DNA of 64,000 nt from JBEHWX01 sp048498995. GTDB lineage: Bacteria > Bacteroidota > Ignavibacteria > OLB7. Under the pieces are notes generated by a model. It was not told the origin of the DNA and did no database searches. It worked only from the letters and a program-made list of their open reading frames with translations. Position 1 is the stretch's first letter. Each line of letters starts with the position of its first letter. Below are positions 60,967 to 64,000 of the stretch, piece by piece. The stretch covers positions 1 to 64,000 of the forward strand of contig JBEHWX010000018.1 of assembly GCA_048498995.1 (NCBI GenBank), read 5' to 3'. The translations under genes were made by a program, and so were the position numbers.

Positions 60967-61347
60967 CGAACAACCTGCTGAGAAGTGAGATTGCCGCATG
61001 CGCGACGTCACGTTGATCGCGCGTCGAAACGGTGCGCGGCGCCGGATTCCCGGCGATGCGCCTGACGGTTCCCGCGTCGATCGCGGCTTGCGCGCGTGTC
61101 GCGTCCGTTGCTTCGGCGCGAAATATAGCGTGCGCGTGCTTCAGGGCTCCTCCATGGCACAAGCGACATCGGCGAGCCCGACGAGCGCCGAGGCGCATGA
61201 AGCATCCATATCGTGCGTGCGTATTCCGGGTGAAGCTGGCGCCACGGATGCCCGCACAGCGAAGAAGCCGCTGCCGTTCGTCGGCAGCGGCTTCTTCCAC
61301 ATTTTCACGATCGAAGCTCATCGAATATTCACGCGACGATCGCGCGC
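60967..61347. other. Intergenic region with terminator
   Basis: 380 bp between same-strand genes. It holds the hairpin at 61261 and a minus-strand TATATTTC (61120-61127) as possible promoter box for the hydrolase. No supported gene. Confidence 0.5.
61261..61297 (-). terminator. Hairpin terminator after MmcQ/YjbR gene
   Basis: Arms GAAGAAGCCGCTGCCG (61261-61276) and CGGCAGCGGCTTCTTC (61282-61297), loop TTCGT, about 50 bp past the stop at 61348 on the minus strand. Confidence 0.8.
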
Positions 61348-61707
61348 TCACTCCGGCATGGTGCCGACGAGCGCCCGTAGCTTCTTCGGCGCCACCATGC
61401 AGTAGGCCTGCGCCGCCAACGCTTCCAATTCCTCATCGTCGCAGCGATCGAGGCAGACGCCGATCCAGCCGCTCGGCCCCATGTAGGGAGGAATGAAGAA
61501 GAGCTCGGGATCGTGCTCCACCAGCATCTCCTGCGTCCCCTCCGGCGCGTGCAGCCAGACCGCGATGCGGCCATCGCCGTGATGGTTGTCGGCGAACATG
61601 GCGAACAGGCGATCCCTGATGCGGAACGTGGGACGTCCCCAGGCCTGCTTTTCGGTCGCCTCCGGAAGCGCGAGGCAGATGCGGCGGAGCCGTTCGAACT
61701 GGCTCAT
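61348..61707 (-). CDS. MmcQ/YjbR-family protein
   Basis: 119 residues from the ATG at 61707 (MSQFERLRRICLALPEATEK), a usual family start; ATGs at 61746 and 61764 would lengthen it and overlap the next gene. Blocks: WGRPTFRIRDRLFAMF, AVWLHAPEGTQEMLV, and GWIGVCLDRCDDEELEALA, typical of the double-wing DNA-binding fold of MmcQ/YjbR. Function of the family is unknown. Confidence 0.85.
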   Translation of the reverse strand: MSQFERLRRICLALPEATEKQAWGRPTFRIRDRLFAMFADNHHGDGRIAVWLHAPEGTQEMLVEHDPELFFIPPYMGPSGWIGVCLDRCDDEELEALAAQAYCMVAPKKLRALVGTMPE

Positions 61708-61747
61708 CGCGGCATGACTGATTGGAATGTTTGCATGAATGGCCATA

Positions 61748-62101
61748 TCAGAGCGCTCGATCATCGGCGTGGGGAATCTCCTCTATACCGTTGTAGACCG
61801 GACGTCCACGCGCGACGAGGAGATCGCGCTCCCTGTTGGCGCCGGGAGATTCGGCCACCATCACGATCGCGTCGCAACGCTCGACCAGCGCCAGCGATAT
61901 CGCCATGATCGCCTCGTAGCGATCTCCACCATCGAGCGCATCGACGACCGGAAGCGCGGCATTGACGCCGATCATCGGAATGTGTCCGCGGCGGAGCACT
62001 TCGGCGGCCGCGCGGTTGAGCGTGTCCAGGTTGGCCTGGCGTCCCTCCAGCGTCGGCGCCGAATAGGGTCCGGCCACGGCAATGAGCATGCGTTCGGTCA
62101 T
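61748..62101 (-). CDS. DUF4406-like, deoxyribosyltransferase-fold protein
   Basis: 117 residues from the ATG at 62101 (MTERMLIAVAGPYSAP), with GGAG upstream. AVAGPYSAPTLEGRQANLDT, LRRGHIPMIGVNAALP and RCDAIVMVAESPGANRERDL match the DUF4406/nucleoside 2-deoxyribosyltransferase-like pattern: Rossmann-like strand, then an AE/D-SPGA(N/S) segment. Catalysis cannot be confirmed. Its stop overlaps the longer possible start of the MmcQ gene, so these two are probably cotranscribed. Confidence 0.75.
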   Translation of the reverse strand: MTERMLIAVAGPYSAPTLEGRQANLDTLNRAAAEVLRRGHIPMIGVNAALPVVDALDGGDRYEAIMAISLALVERCDAIVMVAESPGANRERDLLVARGRPVYNGIEEIPHADDRAL

Positions 62102-62160
62102 CAAGAGCTCTCCATCATGGATGTATCGGTTCGATCGAATGCAGCTCCGCCCAACGGATG

Positions 62161-62766
62161 TCATTCGTCCCCCCATTCGACCAATCGGGACCAGAAGCGG
62201 ATCCTCCGGATCGGATGATTCAGGCGTCGCGCCGTCACGTTCGGGAGGAGATCCTTCGCGAGATATTCGACCAGATTGGCGCCGTAGTAGATAATGTCCG
62301 TCTGATACACGGACAACACCGGATTGCCGGCGGCATGCGGCTCCGCGGGTATGTAGCGATGGCCACAGATCGGAATGAGCCGCGGCGCGTCATCGACCGC
62401 CCGGCGCGCAATGGCGATGGCATCGTCCAGGGCAGCCGGACGCGGCCCCCATTCCGGCAACCAGAAGGAATCGTGCTTGATATCGAAGCGGATCCCCTCG
62501 AATGGCCATGCGAGGCGCTCGCGAATCATCTCATCACTTCCGCGCCTCCAGTCGATACACTTGTGCGAGACCGGGAGCCACCGATGGAGCAAGTCCCGGT
62601 AATCGGGAGGGAAGCGAAATCCGAAGCGCTCCTCGATGCGAGCGATCTCGAGATCGGAAAGTCCCGGCTCGAGCACAACGCCGGCGCGCTCGAAGATCTC
62701 CTCGATGCGCGCCAGGTCAGCCGTTGTGAACGGCGCCGACATCGCGTCATGATGTTCCATGTGCAC
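62161..62766 (-). CDS. SMI1/KNR4-family protein
   Basis: 201 residues from a GTG with GGAG upstream; ATGs at 62760 and 62742 are alternatives. LSDLEIARIEERFGFRFPPDYRDLLHRW is the SMI1/KNR4 (SUKH) core, then DWRRGSDEMIRERLAWPFEG and ICGHRYIPAEPHAAGNPVLSVYQTD near the end. In bacteria these often act as immunity proteins against toxin nucleases, but many stand alone. No toxin gene is visible next to it. Confidence 0.85.
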   Translation of the reverse strand: MHMEHHDAMSAPFTTADLARIEEIFERAGVVLEPGLSDLEIARIEERFGFRFPPDYRDLLHRWLPVSHKCIDWRRGSDEMIRERLAWPFEGIRFDIKHDSFWLPEWGPRPAALDDAIAIARRAVDDAPRLIPICGHRYIPAEPHAAGNPVLSVYQTDIIYYGANLVEYLAKDLLPNVTARRLNHPIRRIRFWSRLVEWGDE

Positions 62767-62775
62767 GCAACGCTC

Positions 62776-63288
62776 CTACCGCAACAGTCCGGCGATCTTC
62801 ATCATCGCCTCCGCCTTCTTGTATTCCTCGCCTCCCCCCTCGACCAGGCCGGGGAGGATGATCAGCCGTTTCCTCGTTTTCCCTCCCTCGTCGAAGAGCA
62901 GCGTGAAGTAGCCGCGCGTCGCCGGCGGCCTGGGCGGGTGCGCGGTTACCGAGCGGATCGCCGGGCGCTCGATCACCGGCGCGGCGGAATTGTTCCGGCT
63001 GGCGATCACGTTCACCAGGAAGTAGAGCCCCATCAGCAGAAAGAGCACTCCCGCGAGCGTCTCCCCCGCCATGAACGAGCGGAAGCCGAACCCGACGGCG
63101 CCGAGTCCGATCAGCGAGTAGAGGATCAGTGTCCGGTTGATCGATCCGCCGCGACCATGGAGCGCCTGCGCCGCCGCGCCGCGTGGTCCCTCGCGGGTGA
63201 GGATGATGCTCTCGGACGTGATCGTGCAGGTGCCGGTCTTCGTCCGGAACTGGTGTCCGATGGTTTCGTCGGTCGATGGCTCGCTCAT
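62776..63288 (-). CDS. Membrane protein with two TM helices
   Basis: 170 residues from the ATG at 63288. Residues ~10-45 are soluble (FRTKTGTCTITSESIILTRE), then SINRTLILYSLIGLGAVGFG and TLAGVLFLLMGLYFLVNVIA form a hairpin of TMs, then SRNNSAAPVIERPAIRSV and TRGYFTLLFDEGGKTRKRLI follow on the inside. I know it as a conserved FCB-type hypothetical pattern but not its function. A TATCTTTC box sits 39 bp upstream. Confidence 0.7.
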   Translation of the reverse strand: MSEPSTDETIGHQFRTKTGTCTITSESIILTREGPRGAAAQALHGRGGSINRTLILYSLIGLGAVGFGFRSFMAGETLAGVLFLLMGLYFLVNVIASRNNSAAPVIERPAIRSVTAHPPRPPATRGYFTLLFDEGGKTRKRLIILPGLVEGGGEEYKKAEAMMKIAGLLR

Positions 63289-63326
63289 AAGTGATGCTCC
63301 GTTGTCGCTGGGGATGCCCACGTCCG

Positions 63327-63334
63327 GAAAGATA
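63327..63334 (-). promoter_or_regulatory. Candidate -7 box TATCTTTC
   Basis: Minus-strand TATCTTTC 39 bp upstream of the start at 63288, one mismatch to TAnnTTTG. Confidence 0.4.
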
Positions 63335-63393
63335 GAGAACAGCGCCGATCATGCCGCGAGGTCGGTATCCACGCGGCGCGCCCAGCGGAGAAA

Positions 63394-64000
63394 TCACTCG
63401 GCGTCGCGGAGCGCGTCGAGATCGGCGGCGACGATCGTTTCCAGGTTGCGGGTGATCTTCCCGATATCCCAGTTCCACCACGCCAACTCCAGCAGCGCGG
63501 CGATCGTCTCCTCATCGAAGCGGCGCTTCAGCACCTTCGCGGGGTTGCCGCCGACCACGGCATATGGCGGCACGTCGGCCACGACCACGGAACGGGATGC
63601 GATGATGGCGCCGTCGCCGATGGTCACCCCCGGCATCACCAGCACATCGTACCCGATCCAGACGTCGTTGCCGATCACCGTGTCCCCCTTGTAGGGAAGC
63701 TCGGCGAGGCTCGGCATCACCCGCTCCCAGCCGTTGCCGAAGATCTGAAACGGATAGGTCGAGAAGCCGCTCGTCTTGTGATTGGCGCCGTTCATGATGA
63801 ATTTCACCCCGCGCGCGATCGCGCAGAACCGGCCGATGATCAGCTTGTCGCCGATGAACGGAAAATGGTAGAGAACGTTCCGCTCGAAATTCTCCGAATC
63901 CTCGGGGTCGTCGTAGTAGGTGTACTCTCCGATAACGATGTTCGGATTGGTGACGGTGTTCCTGATATAGCAGACCTGCGGGAATCCCCGCATCGGATGC
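63394..64000 (-). CDS. Vat/CatB-type xenobiotic acetyltransferase, 5' end cut by window
   Basis: At least 202 residues visible; the frame stays open to the window end. The visible ATG at 63993 is likely internal, as HPMRGFPQVCYIRN reads like the usual Vat N-terminal segment (YPM-x-GFPQVC). Motifs: NPNIVIGEYTYYDDPEDSEN, LIIGRFCAIARGVKFIMNGA (with the NH catalytic His: ANHKTSGFSTYPF), hexapeptide turns IGNDVWIGYDVLVMPGV and DGAIIASRSVVVADV, and YAVVGGNPAKVLKRRF. These proteins acetylate streptogramin A, chloramphenicol or unknown substrates. Left-handed beta helix, trimer. Resistance role not shown. Confidence 0.9.
   Translation of the reverse strand, partial: HPMRGFPQVCYIRNTVTNPNIVIGEYTYYDDPEDSENFERNVLYHFPFIGDKLIIGRFCAIARGVKFIMNGANHKTSGFSTYPFQIFGNGWERVMPSLAELPYKGDTVIGNDVWIGYDVLVMPGVTIGDGAIIASRSVVVADVPPYAVVGGNPAKVLKRRFDEETIAALLELAWWNWDIGKITRNLETIVAADLDALRDAE

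Overview
This 64 kb window reads as chromosomal DNA of a high-GC Gram-negative bacterium of the Bacteroidota/Chlorobiota (FCB) assemblage. The reasons are: a very large surface protein ending in a type IX secretion (T9SS) sorting domain, a second protein with a T9SS-like tail, many lipoproteins, a MurU pyrophosphorylase next to a fused AmgK-type kinase/RapZ C-terminal protein, a zinc-ribbon protein of a type I associate with Bacteroidota, and several promoter-like TAnnTTTG/TATATTCG boxes. No genus can be named from the window. I see no rRNA, tRNA, CRISPR array or intact insertion sequence. Gene density is high and both strands are used.

Layout. 0-6 kb: an OmpA-like gene entered through a GTGTT/GTGTGTT microsatellite, a DUF4382-like lipoprotein and two tandem polytopic proteins resembling GT-C glycosyltransferases. 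6-11 kb: a minus-strand set with the fused kinase/RapZ-C protein, murU, two small envelope proteins and pdxB. 11-21 kb: a double OmpA-domain protein and a ~1830-residue propeller/Ig/T9SS protein, divergent from an ECF sigma/anti-sigma pair. 21-25 kb: an overlapping array of four paralogous secreted or lipid-anchored proteins. 25-30.5 kb: a repeat-rich gap, a MocR-type regulator divergent from a DUF2917 gene, and the NAD salvage pair nadV-nadM. 30.6-34.6 kb: two paralogous envelope proteins and a small exported protein. 34.6-38.5 kb: an apparently empty kilobase, then three plus-strand envelope genes, two of them Cys-rich, suggestive of metal handling. 38.6-48.3 kb: mixed housekeeping and envelope genes (pentapeptide, DinB, YjbQ, YciH, TPR-LuxR, amidase, NlpE-META lipoprotein, DRE-TIM synthase). 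48.3-53.5 kb: a T9SS-tailed protein, a Gly/Cys-rich protein interrupted by an in-frame amber codon, a PhyH oxygenase, a VOC protein and a MarR-GNAT fusion. 53.5-60 kb: a serine hydrolase, a palindrome- and repeat-rich control region, and a TonB receptor with its PepSY membrane partner. 60-64 kb: dienelactone hydrolase, several small families, and a Vat/CatB-type acetyltransferase cut by the window end.

How genes may work together (inference unless stated). murU plus the kinase fusion forms an anabolic cell-wall sugar recycling route. nadV plus nadM converts nicotinamide to NAD. The TonB receptor and PepSY protein form an iron-siderophore uptake unit. The sigma/anti-sigma pair may control the divergent giant surface protein and its OmpA partner. 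The most unusual items are the four-gene array with a shared C-terminal tail, the amber-split Gly/Cys-rich gene, the kinase-RapZ fusion, and a ~71-bp composite dispersed repeat.
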